Shown: positions 24,693 through 32,803, counted from the first letter of the stretch. The stretch: DNA of 34,590 nt from Polaribacter sp. (GCA_028336245.1 JAOKTT010000014.1:1-34590); one strand, 5' to 3'. Translations and numbers: made by a program. The notes: a model not told the origin generated them from the letters alone.

Positions 24693-25377
24693 TTTTAATC
24701 GCTTGTGTTATAAGTTTATAAATTTCTTGTTGTTCTTTAGATAATAATTCTAAATGACTTTTTATTGTTTTTTTGTCATTTCTAATTGCAGGACCTGTTT
24801 GTGCCTTTTTTGGCGACAGGGTTTTTATTTTTTCTGATGTTTCCTGAATTAAAGGTTGTAAAATTTCAAAAGGAACCTGATGTTTTTCGCAAATATCATT
24901 TCCTATTGTATAGAGATGATTTGTAAAGTTATTTACAAAAACAGCGGCAATATGTAAAGCTTTTCTTTGTTCGGAATTTACTGAGTATATTTTCCGTCCA
25001 ATTGTTTTTGCTATTTTTTCAAGTAACAAGTAATCCTCTTTGTTTTCCGCTTCCAAACAAAAAGGTACTGTAGAAAAATCCATTTCCTTCTCTTTGGAAA
25101 AGGTTTGCAACATGTAAAAAACACCTTTATTAGTAGTGTTTTTTAAATTTTCCATCGAAAAACTACCAGAAGTGTGTACGACTAAAGAATTTTTTATTTT
25201 TGAAGAAATTGTGGCAATAGCATCATCTGAAATGGCAAGAATGGTAACCGTTGCTTTGGGGATAGTTCCTAACTCCCTTGAGTTTATTTGTGTAACATTG
25301 ATAGTATCAGCGCCTAAAAAAGCCTTTACTAAATGTGTAGCTATATTTCCATTCCCAATAATTAGTACTGATATCAT
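24682..25377 (-). CDS. Rossmann-like protein with DUF2520 (NADP-binding)
   Basis: Predicted NAD(P)-binding protein. The 231 residues have an N-terminal Rossmann motif SVLIIGNGNIATHLVKAF (about 3-20) of the F420/NADP-oxidoreductase type. A short conserved LVVHTSGS and a C-terminal helical DUF2520 domain follow (from about residue 125: AVFVNNFTNHLYTIG, LQPLIQET, and QTGPAIRNDKKTI). The ATG at 25377 is chosen because it starts just before the Rossmann strand; another ATG 18 bases upstream would add MNIFAI. It is coupled to kdsC by an 11-base overlap, an arrangement I recall as common in Bacteroidota. The reaction is unknown. Confidence 0.88.
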   Translation of the reverse strand: MISVLIIGNGNIATHLVKAFLGADTINVTQINSRELGTIPKATVTILAISDDAIATISSKIKNSLVVHTSGSFSMENLKNTTNKGVFYMLQTFSKEKEMDFSTVPFCLEAENKEDYLLLEKIAKTIGRKIYSVNSEQRKALHIAAVFVNNFTNHLYTIGNDICEKHQVPFEILQPLIQETSEKIKTLSPKKAQTGPAIRNDKKTIKSHLELLSKEQQEIYKLITQAIKNGN

Positions 25378-25451
25378 TATAGCGAAGATATTCAAAATTT
25401 ATAGAAATTTAGAATTGCTTTTAGTAAATTAGCTGCTGTAAAATTGATTTA

Positions 25452-26618
25452 ATGAAAGATTCTGAAAAATTAGGAATAAACACCATTTGTGTGCATACCG
25501 GGGAAGTGAAAGATGAGCAGTTTAAAGGAGCAGTATCACCAATGTTTATGTCTACTTCTTATGCTTTTGATGGGGTAGATATTAAGCGGTATCCAAGATA
25601 TTTTAATACTCCAAATCAAGAAATGTTGTGTAAAAAAATAGCCGCGTTAGAGCATACAGAAGACGGCTTAATTTTTAGCTCCGGGATGGCTGCAATTTCC
25701 TCAGCAATGTTTGCTTTTTTAAAGTCTGGAGATCATGTAATTATTCAACAGGTAATTTATGGAGGTACTTTTAATTTAGTAGTTTCAGAATTTGAGAAGT
25801 ACGGAATAGAGTATTCTTTTACAGAATCTGACAAGGCCACTGATTTCATTGCACTGATGAAAGAAAATACAAAGATACTCTATATTGAAACCCCTTCAAA
25901 TCCGCTGTTAGGGATCACGGACATTGCAGAAATTGCCCAATTGGCAAGAGAAAACGGTTTGATAACTATGATTGACAATACCTTTGCATCTCCAATAAAT
26001 CAAAACCCAGCTGATTTTGGTATTGATATTATACTGCATTCTGCAACAAAATATATGGGAGGACATTCAGATATTTCTGCTGGTGCTATTGCTGCCTCAA
26101 AAGAGCATATTTCTCAAATTTGGAAAACAGCAATTAATTTTGGTGGAAACTTAAGTGATCAGAATATTTGGTTGTTGGAAAGAAGTTTAAAAACGTTAAA
26201 CCTTCGTGTAAAAGAACAAACGAAGAATGCACAAAAAATGGCAGAATATTTAGAAAATAATGAATATATAGAACGTGTGTATTACCCCGGTTTAAAAAGT
26301 CATCCACAATATGAATTGGCAAAAAAACAAATGAAAGGTTTTGGTGCGATGCTGTCTTTTGAGTTAATTCACGAAATTGATGCAATGAATTTTCAGAATG
26401 CTTTAAAGTTGATAAAACCCTCTTTAAGTTTGGCGGGTTTAGAAAGTACAACGGTGAGTCCGGCCCAAACTACACATGCTTTATTAAGCGCAGAAGAACG
26501 TTTAGAAAGAGGAATAAAAGATGGTTTAATCCGTTTTTCTGTAGGTATTGAAGAATCGAAAGACTTAATTGAAGATATAGAGCAAGCTTTAAAAAGTTTA
26601 CATAAAAGCAATGGGTAA
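25452..26618 (+). CDS. PLP-dependent trans-sulfuration enzyme (cystathionine gamma-synthase / methionine gamma-lyase group)
   Basis: Cytosolic PLP enzyme of the Cys/Met metabolism family. At 388 residues it has the usual length. Landmarks: SSGMAAISSAMFAFL (phosphate-binding SGM, about 77-91), the Tyr of VIYGGT, DNTFASP (Asp175, which holds the PLP ring nitrogen), SATKYMGGHSD with the Schiff-base Lys200, and near the C-terminus GLESTTVSPAQTTH. Candidate activities are cystathionine gamma-synthase, cystathionine gamma-lyase, O-acetylhomoserine sulfhydrylase or methionine gamma-lyase. These differ at a few pocket residues that I will not call from sequence alone. The neighbouring bshB1 belongs to bacillithiol synthesis, which consumes cysteine, so a cysteine-supply role is possible but speculative. 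Confidence 0.9.
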   Translation: MKDSEKLGINTICVHTGEVKDEQFKGAVSPMFMSTSYAFDGVDIKRYPRYFNTPNQEMLCKKIAALEHTEDGLIFSSGMAAISSAMFAFLKSGDHVIIQQVIYGGTFNLVVSEFEKYGIEYSFTESDKATDFIALMKENTKILYIETPSNPLLGITDIAEIAQLARENGLITMIDNTFASPINQNPADFGIDIILHSATKYMGGHSDISAGAIAASKEHISQIWKTAINFGGNLSDQNIWLLERSLKTLNLRVKEQTKNAQKMAEYLENNEYIERVYYPGLKSHPQYELAKKQMKGFGAMLSFELIHEIDAMNFQNALKLIKPSLSLAGLESTTVSPAQTTHALLSAEERLERGIKDGLIRFSVGIEESKDLIEDIEQALKSLHKSNG

Positions 26619-26696
26619 GAGGTGACGAAAAGCTTTAGATTGAAGGTTGGTTAATATTTCTTATTCTAAAAAGATACAAATAATTAAAAGGAAAGC

Positions 26697-27413
26697 ATGA
26701 AGTTAGATATATTAGTTTTTGGAGCACATCCCGATGACGCAGAATTAGGGTGCGGAGGTACGATTGCGAAAGAGATTTCTTTGGGTAAAAAAGTAGGAAT
26801 TATAGATTTAACCCGAGGTGAGTTAGGAACCAGGGGTTCTGGAGAGCTCCGAATAATAGAAGCGCGTAATGCTGCAAAAATCTTAGGAGTTACGGTTCGT
26901 GAAAATTTAGGTTTTTCTGATGGTTTTTTTACAAACGATAAAAAGCATCAATTAGAGGTGGTAAAAATGATTCGAAAATACCAACCAGATACTGTTTTGT
27001 GCAATGCTGTTGAAGATCGTCATATAGACCACGGTAAAGGAAGTCAATTGGTCTCTGATGCTTGTTTTTTAAGTGGCTTATTGAAAATTATGACCACACT
27101 AGAAGACGAAAAGCAACAAAAATGGCGCCCAAAGCAAGTATATCATTATATACAGTGGAAAAATAGTACGCCCCATTTCGTTGTTGATGTAACGGGTTTT
27201 ATTCCTTTAAAAACAGCTGCAGTTTTGGCGTACTCTTCTCAGTTCTATGATCCTAAGAGCACTGAACCGGAAACACCTATTTCTACTAAAAACTTTATAG
27301 ACAGTATAAATTATAGAGCAAAGGATTTAGGAAGATTAATTGGGGTTGAACATGCAGAAGGTTTTACTTCAGAGCGTTACGTTGCCGTAGAAAATTTAAG
27401 TAAATTAATTTAA
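26697..27413 (+). CDS. bshB1: Bacillithiol biosynthesis deacetylase BshB1
   Basis: Zinc deacetylase that removes the acetyl group from GlcNAc-malate, the second step of bacillithiol synthesis. The 238 residues belong to the LmbE/PIG-L fold: FGAHPDDAELGCGGT (His, Asp and Asp near residues 10-14) gives two zinc ligands and the catalytic Asp, and DRHIDHGKGSQ (about 103-113) gives the other His. The stretch LTRGELGTRGSGELRIIEARNAA is typical of BshB1 rather than of mycothiol or other deacetylases. It lies 78 bases after the trans-sulfuration gene and just before tRNA-His. bshA and bshC are not in the window. Bacillithiol is the low-molecular-weight thiol of many Bacteroidota, which fits the organism. 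Confidence 0.93.
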   Translation: MKLDILVFGAHPDDAELGCGGTIAKEISLGKKVGIIDLTRGELGTRGSGELRIIEARNAAKILGVTVRENLGFSDGFFTNDKKHQLEVVKMIRKYQPDTVLCNAVEDRHIDHGKGSQLVSDACFLSGLLKIMTTLEDEKQQKWRPKQVYHYIQWKNSTPHFVVDVTGFIPLKTAAVLAYSSQFYDPKSTEPETPISTKNFIDSINYRAKDLGRLIGVEHAEGFTSERYVAVENLSKLI

Positions 27414-27444
27414 TTTTTTAGCTTCTTAGAATAGAAAAAATATT

Positions 27445-27452
27445 TATATTTG
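27445..27452 (+). promoter_or_regulatory. -7 element of the tRNA-His promoter
   Basis: TATATTTG matches TAnnTTTG and lies 16 bases before the tRNA. TTC (27423-27425) sits exactly 19 bases upstream, a near match to the -33 TTG. Confidence 0.6.
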
Positions 27453-27467
27453 CACCCGCAATTATAT

Positions 27468-27542
27468 GGTGGTTGTAGCTCAGTTGGTTAGAGTATCGGT
27501 TTGTGGTACCGAGTGTCGCGGGTTCGAGTCCCGTCTTCCACC
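27468..27542 (+). tRNA. tRNA-His (anticodon GTG)
   Basis: All four arms can be drawn: acceptor GTGGTTG (27469-27475), D arm GCTC/GAGT, anticodon arm TCGGT-TTGTGGT-ACCGA with GTG at positions 34-36, and T arm GCGGG-TTCGAGT-CCCGT. The acceptor 3' strand is CTTCCAC, with C as discriminator. The extra 5' G at 27468 faces that C, the G-1:C73 pair expected of tRNA-His. No CCA is encoded. Positions 5:68 and 6:67 are T-T mismatches in the acceptor stem, which is odd. Confidence 0.95.
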
Positions 27543-27550
27543 CAGAAATA

Positions 27551-27579
27551 AAGCTTCTTAGAAATAAGAGGCTTTTTTT
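27551..27579 (+). terminator. Terminator of the tRNA-His gene
   Basis: A 10-bp stem (27551-27560 with 27565-27574, one T-G wobble) closes a GAAA tetraloop and runs into seven T, nine bases after the tRNA 3' end. Confidence 0.88.
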
Positions 27580-27627
27580 GTGCCATATTTTCTTTAACGT
27601 TAAAAGAGATTATTTTGCAGGGATGGA

Positions 27628-30420
27628 CTAAAAATACAGCTTTTCTGCTAAATATTTTGCCGTGTACGATTTTTTATTTCTTGCTAACTCTTCAGGGGTT
27701 CCCTGAAAAATAAGATTTCCTCCATTTTTGCCACCTTCGGGTCCCAAATCAATAATGTAATCTGCACATTTAATCAACTCTATATTGTGCTCAATCACAA
27801 TAATAGAGTGCCCTTTTTCAATTAAAGCAGTAAAAGAAGCTAATAATTTTTTTATGTCGTGAAAATGAAGTCCCGTTGTCGGTTCATCAAAAATAAACAT
27901 TGCTTTCTCTTTTGTGTGTCCTTTCACTAAAAAAGAGGCTAGTTTTATACGTTGCGCTTCGCCACCAGAAAGGGTGGAAGAGGATTGTCCCAACTGCACA
28001 TATCCTAAACCTACGTCTTGTAATGGTTTTAGTTTTTGCGCAATTTTTGTCACTAAATTTTCAGAGAAAAAAGCGACAGCGTCGTCAATGGTTAGGTTTA
28101 AAATGTCATCAATAGATTTTCCATCATATTTCACTTCTAGAACTTCCTTTTTAAAACGTTTTCCATTGCAAACATCACATTCTAAGTGCACATCTGCCAT
28201 AAATTGCATTTCTATAGTCACTTCGCCTTCTCCCTTGCAGACCTCACAACGACCGCCTTCTACATTGAAAGAAAAATGTTTGGGTTTGTAGTTGCGTATG
28301 GTAGATAATTTCTGATTTGAAAACAAGACTCTGATATCATCATACGCTTTAATATAGGTCACTGGGTTTGAACGAGAAGAGCGCCCAATAGGATTTTGGT
28401 CTATAAATTCTACATGTTTTAAAGTATCGAAACTCCCTTTTACAGCGGTGTGTTGTCCTATTTTAGTTCCATGTCCAATTATTTTTTTTTGTAATATTGG
28501 GTATAAAATATTTTTTACTAATGTGCTCTTTCCTGATCCAGAAACGCCCGTAATGACTGACAAACAATTTAGAGGAAAAGTAACATCTATATTTTGTAAA
28601 TTATTTTCCCTGGCGCCAATAATTTCAATCCGATTTAAGCTGCTTCTCCGCTTTGTGGGAACTTCAATTTTCAAGTCTTCATTGAGGTACTTTGCAGTTA
28701 AAGAATCACTTTTTAAAATAGCCTTAAAGTCTCCTTCAGCCACAACATGTCCACCAAAAGTACCAGCTTCTGGTCCGATGTCTATGATATAATCAGCTTC
28801 CCTCATGATATCTTCGTCATGTTCCACCACAATAACGGTATTTCCTAAATTTCGTAAATCTTTTAATACACTAATGAGGCGCTCGGTGTCTTTTGGATGC
28901 AAGCCAATACTCGGTTCATCTAAAATATACATAGAGCCCACTAAAGAACTCCCCAAGGAAGTTGCCAAGTTGATGCGCTGACTTTCACCTCCAGAAAGCG
29001 TGTTGGAAGTTCTGTTAATTGTCAAATAATTTAAACCTACATCTGTTAAAAACTGGAGCCGATTATTTATTTCTGTTAGCAAGCGTTTTCCGATTTTCTC
29101 TTGATGTATGTCTAATTTTATGCTCGTAAAGAATGCAGCGAGTTCGTCCAAAGGAAGTGCTACTAGATCAGAAATATTTTTCTCATTTATTTTCACATAA
29201 TTGGTTTCATCTCGGAGGCGTTTTCCATCACAAGTGGAACATCTTGTTTTCCCACGATAGCGAGAAAGCATTACTCTGTTTTGGATTTTATAGCTTTTTT
29301 CTTCTAAAAGAGAAAAGAAGTGATGAATTCCGTGAAAAGAACTGTTTCCATTCCAAACCAATTCTTTTTGTTTTTCTGACAATTCGAACCATGGTTTATG
29401 AATCGGGAGGTCAAATTGATAGGCTACTTCAATTAAATGTTCTTTGTAATGGAGGTAGGAAGGAGTTTTAAAAGGAAATATAGCATCATCAAAAATTGAT
29501 AATCCTGTGTTTGGAATGACTAAATCTTTATCAATCCCTATTACATTTCCATATCCCTCGCAAGTTGGGCATGCACCATAGGGATTGTTAAAACTAAACA
29601 AATGGGTATTTGGTTCTAAAAAGGTAAGTCCGTCTAGTGCAAATTTATTACTAAATTCAGTTACTTTTTTATCGGCTATGCTTTCAATAAAACAAGTTCC
29701 CTTCCCTTCAAAAAAGGCAGTTTGAACGGCGTCTGCCAATCGATTGTAAAAATCTTCATCCTCTTTCGTTACTATGCGGTCTACCACTAAGAATAGCAGT
29801 TCTCCTTTAAATTCTTGTTGTGGAAAATCGGTAATTCTATGGATGGTATTCTTCCACTTTAACCGCGCGTAGCCCTGTTGTTCTAAAACCTGTAAAACCG
29901 TCTTTAAGTCTCTGTTTTCCTCAATTGTAACTGAAGATAACAATAGTAACTTTGTATTGCTATCATATTTCTTAATGAAATTAATAACATCAGAAACGGT
30001 ATCCTTTTTCACTTCATCACCCGAAATAGGAGAGAAGGTTTTACCAATTCTAGCAAATAATAATTTTATATAATCGTAAATTTCGGTGGATGTGCCCACG
30101 GTAGAACGCGGGTTGGTAGAATTTACTTTTTGCTCAATAGCAATTGCAGGCGCGATTCCTTTAATATAGTCAACTTTTGGTTTGTGTAATTTTCCTAAAA
30201 ATTGCCTTGCATAGGAGCTTAAACTCTCTACATATCGTCTTTGTCCTTCGGCATATAAAGTGTCAAAAGCTAACGAGGACTTTCCTGAACCGGACAATCC
30301 TGTAATGACCACTAATTTATTTCTAGGAATTACAACGTCAATATTCTTTAAATTATGGAGTTTTGCTCCTTTTATAATGATGTTTTCTTTAGGATTTACT
30401 GTTGAAATATCTGTCTTCAT
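27628..30420 (-). CDS. uvrA: UvrABC excision-repair ATPase subunit A
   Basis: DNA-damage recognition ATPase of nucleotide excision repair. The 930 residues match full-length UvrA. Order of motifs: Walker A GLSGSGKSSLAFDTLYAEGQ (about 42-61); the UvrB-binding and first zinc-binding region (CPTCEGYG about 285, CSTCDGKRL); signature LSGGESQRINLA; Walker B MYILDEPSIGLHP; then a second half with GVSGSGKSTL and zinc fingers CEVCKGEG and CDVCNGKRF. A second signature LSGGEAQRIKLA and FIFDEPTTGLHF close the set. Two cysteine pairs for each zinc site are present. It starts at ATG 30420 and is divergent from the sigma-factor gene, with an AGCTCA dyad in its upstream region that could be an operator. 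Confidence 0.98.
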   Translation of the reverse strand: MKTDISTVNPKENIIIKGAKLHNLKNIDVVIPRNKLVVITGLSGSGKSSLAFDTLYAEGQRRYVESLSSYARQFLGKLHKPKVDYIKGIAPAIAIEQKVNSTNPRSTVGTSTEIYDYIKLLFARIGKTFSPISGDEVKKDTVSDVINFIKKYDSNTKLLLLSSVTIEENRDLKTVLQVLEQQGYARLKWKNTIHRITDFPQQEFKGELLFLVVDRIVTKEDEDFYNRLADAVQTAFFEGKGTCFIESIADKKVTEFSNKFALDGLTFLEPNTHLFSFNNPYGACPTCEGYGNVIGIDKDLVIPNTGLSIFDDAIFPFKTPSYLHYKEHLIEVAYQFDLPIHKPWFELSEKQKELVWNGNSSFHGIHHFFSLLEEKSYKIQNRVMLSRYRGKTRCSTCDGKRLRDETNYVKINEKNISDLVALPLDELAAFFTSIKLDIHQEKIGKRLLTEINNRLQFLTDVGLNYLTINRTSNTLSGGESQRINLATSLGSSLVGSMYILDEPSIGLHPKDTERLISVLKDLRNLGNTVIVVEHDEDIMREADYIIDIGPEAGTFGGHVVAEGDFKAILKSDSLTAKYLNEDLKIEVPTKRRSSLNRIEIIGARENNLQNIDVTFPLNCLSVITGVSGSGKSTLVKNILYPILQKKIIGHGTKIGQHTAVKGSFDTLKHVEFIDQNPIGRSSRSNPVTYIKAYDDIRVLFSNQKLSTIRNYKPKHFSFNVEGGRCEVCKGEGEVTIEMQFMADVHLECDVCNGKRFKKEVLEVKYDGKSIDDILNLTIDDAVAFFSENLVTKIAQKLKPLQDVGLGYVQLGQSSSTLSGGEAQRIKLASFLVKGHTKEKAMFIFDEPTTGLHFHDIKKLLASFTALIEKGHSIIVIEHNIELIKCADYIIDLGPEGGKNGGNLIFQGTPEELARNKKSYTAKYLAEKLYF

Positions 30421-30444
30421 GTATCAAAAAATATAGACTATAAA

Positions 30445-30480
30445 TTTACCATAAAATAAGCTCATTTATGAGCTGGTAAA
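30445..30480. promoter_or_regulatory. Dyad upstream of uvrA
   Basis: A core palindrome AGCTCA-TTTA-TGAGCT (30459-30474) is flanked by TTTACC (30445-30450) and GGTAAA (30475-30480), which also pair but sit asymmetrically. It lies 25-60 bases before the uvrA ATG, so it may be an operator or a leader hairpin. The bound protein is unknown. Confidence 0.4.
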
Positions 30481-30498
30481 ATATTTTTTATAAAAAAT

Positions 30499-30529
30499 TT
30501 GTTCGATTAATAAATAATATTCATATTTG
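30499..30529 (+). promoter_or_regulatory. Candidate promoter of the ECF sigma gene
   Basis: TTG (30499-30501), a 20-base spacer and CATATTTG (30522-30529) deviate by one base from the TAnnTTTG consensus. The leader would be about 100 bases. It contains a GAAAAG/CTTTTC stem and a CTACTTT/AAAGTAG pairing that reaches to just before the start codon. Confidence 0.5.
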
Positions 30530-30634
30530 CAACTAACAAACTACAGTAAATTAGACCTATATAGCTATAAAACTACTTTAAAGATTATTAATATTTAATA
30601 ATAAAGAAAAGCCCTTTTGCTTTTCAAAGTAGCT

Positions 30635-31222
30635 ATGGTACATAAAAATTCAATCCAAGACAGTGTTTTAGTAAGCGATTATATCAGTGGTAAAGAAGCA
30701 TCTTTATCCATTTTAATCAACAAGCATCAACAGCGCCTATTCAGTTTTATTTATAGCAAAATTCAGGATAAAGATCTTACAGAAGATATTTTTCAGGATA
30801 CTTTTATCAAAGTGATTAAAACTTTAAAAAAAGGAAAATACAATGAAGAAGGGAAGTTTTTGCCCTGGGTAATGCGCATTGCTCATAACTTAGTGATTGA
30901 TCATTTTAGAAAAAACAATAGAATGCCCTCTTTTAAAAATACAGACGAGTTCAATATTTTTTCAGTATTACATGACGGTACTTTGAATGCGGAAAATCGG
31001 TTGATTCAAGAGCAGATATATGACGATGTTAGAGAATTGATAAATGAGCTTCCTGAGGAACAAAAAGAAGTGTTAGTGATGCGCCTGTACAAAGATATGA
31101 GTTTTAAAGAAATTAGTGAAAATACAGGTGTGAGTATTAATACAGCTTTAGGTAGAATGCGGTATGCGCTTATAAATATGCGTAAATTAATAGAGAAGCA
31201 TAAAATTATTTTAGTGCACTAA
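30635..31222 (+). CDS. ECF-type RNA polymerase sigma factor
   Basis: Alternative sigma-70 family factor with regions 2 and 4 only. The 195 residues contain region 2 (about 24-90: LFSFIYSKIQDKDLTEDIFQDTFIKVIK and the -10 recognition helix FLPWVMRIAHNLVIDHFRK). Region 4 (about 125-185) holds the helix-turn-helix ELPEEQKEVLVMRLYKDMSFKEIS followed by NTGVSINTALGRMRYAL. ATG 30635 is preferred to an upstream TTG at 30617. No anti-sigma factor gene follows, so control must come from elsewhere, perhaps from its own leader. A 47-residue protein is encoded 57 bases downstream. The regulon is unknown. Confidence 0.92.
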   Translation: MVHKNSIQDSVLVSDYISGKEASLSILINKHQQRLFSFIYSKIQDKDLTEDIFQDTFIKVIKTLKKGKYNEEGKFLPWVMRIAHNLVIDHFRKNNRMPSFKNTDEFNIFSVLHDGTLNAENRLIQEQIYDDVRELINELPEEQKEVLVMRLYKDMSFKEISENTGVSINTALGRMRYALINMRKLIEKHKIILVH

Positions 31223-31279
31223 CAATAAATCAAAGATTGCATCGTTAAATATTTATAATCAGTCAGCTAAAGTTTCTAT

Positions 31280-31423
31280 ATGATGCAAATTTACTCAAAA
31301 AAGTCTTCTGATGTACAGGAGCAGCCCACGAAAGAAACAGTTCAGTTTTTGATCAATTTTTCCAAATCGTTAAGAGTTGTAAAAACCAAATCAAGCAAGT
31401 TAATTGAACTTAATTTGAATTAA
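31280..31423 (+). CDS. Small conserved-looking protein of 47 residues
   Basis: A short gene placed between the sigma gene and a strong terminator. It starts MMQIYSKKSSDVQEQP (a second ATG three bases on gives the likelier MQIYSKKSS) and continues with KETVQFLINFSKSLRVVK. It is soluble, Lys/Ser-rich, and I see no membrane segment. I recall similar short proteins beginning QIYSKKS with an ETVxFLxNFSKSL core in other Flavobacteriaceae, but I cannot verify that here. The terminator right after the stop supports it being the last gene of the sigma-factor transcript. The function is unknown. Confidence 0.65.
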   Translation: MMQIYSKKSSDVQEQPTKETVQFLINFSKSLRVVKTKSSKLIELNLN

Positions 31424-31429
31424 GAATGG

Positions 31430-31463
31430 AAAAAGCTTCAACATTTGTTGAAGCTTTTTCTTT
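31430..31463. terminator. Strong intrinsic terminator
   Basis: A perfect 13-bp stem (31430-31442 with 31447-31459) closes an ATTT loop and is followed by a T-rich tail on the plus strand. It ends the sigma-factor transcript and may also serve nth, which converges on it from the right. Confidence 0.9.
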
Positions 31464-31505
31464 TATGAAGCCATCTAAGAAAAGCGAGACATCAAAGGTA
31501 TCCTA

Positions 31506-32168
31506 TTACTCCTTGTTATTTTTTTTATAATAGGCATCTATAAGCGTTTTTCTACCCACGGTTTTAGTAATAATATCGGTATTTAAATTCCAACCTCTTG
31601 CAGGTGAAAATTCTCGGCCGTACCAAATAATTTGTAAGTGTAAATCATTCCATAATTCTTTAGGAAATAATCTTTTGGCATCTTTTTCTGTCTGCTTTAC
31701 ACTTTTTCCATTGGTCAAATTCCAACGCCAAAGTAGCCTGTGAATATGAGTATCTACAGGAAAAGCAGGGATGCCAAATGCTTGGCTCATAACAACACCT
31801 GCGGTCTTGTGTCCAACCGCGGGTAGCTCTTCTAATCCTTCAAAGCTCTGCGGCACTGCTCCATTGTATTTTTCAATTAAAATTTTAGACAGTCCGTAAA
31901 TCCCTTTACTCTTCATGGGAGACAAACCACAGGGTCTTATAATTGCTTTAATTTCTGCTACAGACATCTTTACCATATCAAAAGGATTATCCGCCTTAGC
32001 AAAGAGTATCGGTGTGATTTTATTCACACGAACATCGGTACATTGTGCAGATAGTAAAACAGCAATCAAGAGGGTGAAAGGATCTTTATGATCCAAGGGG
32101 ATTGGTATTTCAGGATACTTTTCTTTAAGGGTATCCATTACAAATTGTACTTTTTCTTTTTTATTCAT
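31506..32168 (-). CDS. nth: Endonuclease III (DNA glycosylase/AP lyase) without the iron-sulfur cluster
   Basis: Base-excision-repair glycosylase for oxidised pyrimidines. The 220 residues hold the HhH-GPD core: LLSAQCTDVRVNK (about 39-50), the helix-hairpin-helix LEELPAVGHKTAGVV with catalytic Lys121, and PVDTHIHRL with catalytic Asp139. The four Cys of the usual C-terminal [4Fe-4S] loop are absent. After Cys80 there is no Cys at all, and the tail reads YGREFSPARGWNLNTDII. The enzyme is therefore cluster-less, as in some other members of the superfamily. It starts at ATG 32168 and is divergent from the bcp gene. Confidence 0.94.
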   Translation of the reverse strand: MNKKEKVQFVMDTLKEKYPEIPIPLDHKDPFTLLIAVLLSAQCTDVRVNKITPILFAKADNPFDMVKMSVAEIKAIIRPCGLSPMKSKGIYGLSKILIEKYNGAVPQSFEGLEELPAVGHKTAGVVMSQAFGIPAFPVDTHIHRLLWRWNLTNGKSVKQTEKDAKRLFPKELWNDLHLQIIWYGREFSPARGWNLNTDIITKTVGRKTLIDAYYKKNNKE

Positions 32169-32252
32169 TTTTTATTATTTCAATCTGTGCAAGTTACAAT
32201 GTTCTTATCAAAAACTTATTTATTTTGGCTTTTTAAAAAGACTGTTACTTTG

Positions 32253-32260
32253 TATATTTG
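32253..32260 (+). promoter_or_regulatory. Candidate -7 element of the bcp promoter
   Basis: TATATTTG matches TAnnTTTG, 14 bases before the ATG. The -33 position holds TTT rather than TTG. Confidence 0.5.
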
Positions 32261-32274
32261 TTTTAAAAAAAAAT

Positions 32275-32727
32275 ATGACAGCACTAAAAATAGGGGATAA
32301 AGCTCCACAGTTTGAGGCAAATGACAATGCGGGAAATACGGTTAAGTTATCAGATTATGCAGGTAAAAAACTAGTTTTATTTTTTTATCCAAAAGCAAGT
32401 ACGCCGGGATGTACAAACGAAGCTTGTGACTTACGAGATAATTACCAAGTGTTTTTAGCCAAAGGTTATGATGTCCTTGGAGTAAGCGCTGATGCTGCGA
32501 AAAAACAACAAAATTGGATTGATAAACATGAATTACCTTTTCCGCTTTTAGCAGATGAAGACAAAGCAGTAATTGAAGCGTTTGGTGTCTGGGGACCGAA
32601 AAAGTTCATGGGAAAAGAATATGATGGAATTCACAGAACCACTTTTATTATTTCTGAAAAGGGTTTGATCGAAGAAATCATCTTAAAAGTTAAAACCAAA
32701 GCGCATGCTGCCCAAATCCTGGGATAG
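32275..32727 (+). CDS. bcp: Thioredoxin-dependent peroxiredoxin (Bcp/PrxQ)
   Basis: Cytosolic thiol peroxidase that reduces hydrogen peroxide and organic peroxides. The 150 residues match the Bcp/PrxQ length. The active-site loop TPGCTNEAC has peroxidatic Cys46 and resolving Cys51 five residues later, the pattern of atypical 2-Cys PrxQ enzymes. FFYPKASTPG, GVSADAAKKQQNW and FPLLADEDKAV follow in the usual order. It is alone on the plus strand with its own promoter and terminator. It adds to the peroxide-defence theme of oxyR and dps, but I see no OxyR-like dyad upstream of it. Confidence 0.96.
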   Translation: MTALKIGDKAPQFEANDNAGNTVKLSDYAGKKLVLFFYPKASTPGCTNEACDLRDNYQVFLAKGYDVLGVSADAAKKQQNWIDKHELPFPLLADEDKAVIEAFGVWGPKKFMGKEYDGIHRTTFIISEKGLIEEIILKVKTKAHAAQILG

Positions 32728-32748
32728 CATGATCAAATTAAAAATAGC

Positions 32749-32784
32749 AAAAAAGGAATTAAATGAGAACTTAATTCCTTTTTT
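32749..32784. terminator. Bidirectional terminator between bcp and the TonB receptor gene
   Basis: A perfect 14-bp stem (32749-32762 with 32771-32784) with an 8-base loop has A-tract and T-tract ends on both strands. It lies between two convergent genes. Confidence 0.9.
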
Positions 32785-32803
32785 ACTTTAAACACTGCTT
32801 GTT

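Noticed and set aside
29133-29471. Open frames antisense to uvrA
   Set aside because: Shadows of a well-conserved gene, with no domain and no start context.
31211-31222. 12-bp palindrome TTAGTGCACTAA at the sigma-factor stop codon
   Set aside because: It is short, lies within codons and lacks a loop for a hairpin; likely chance.
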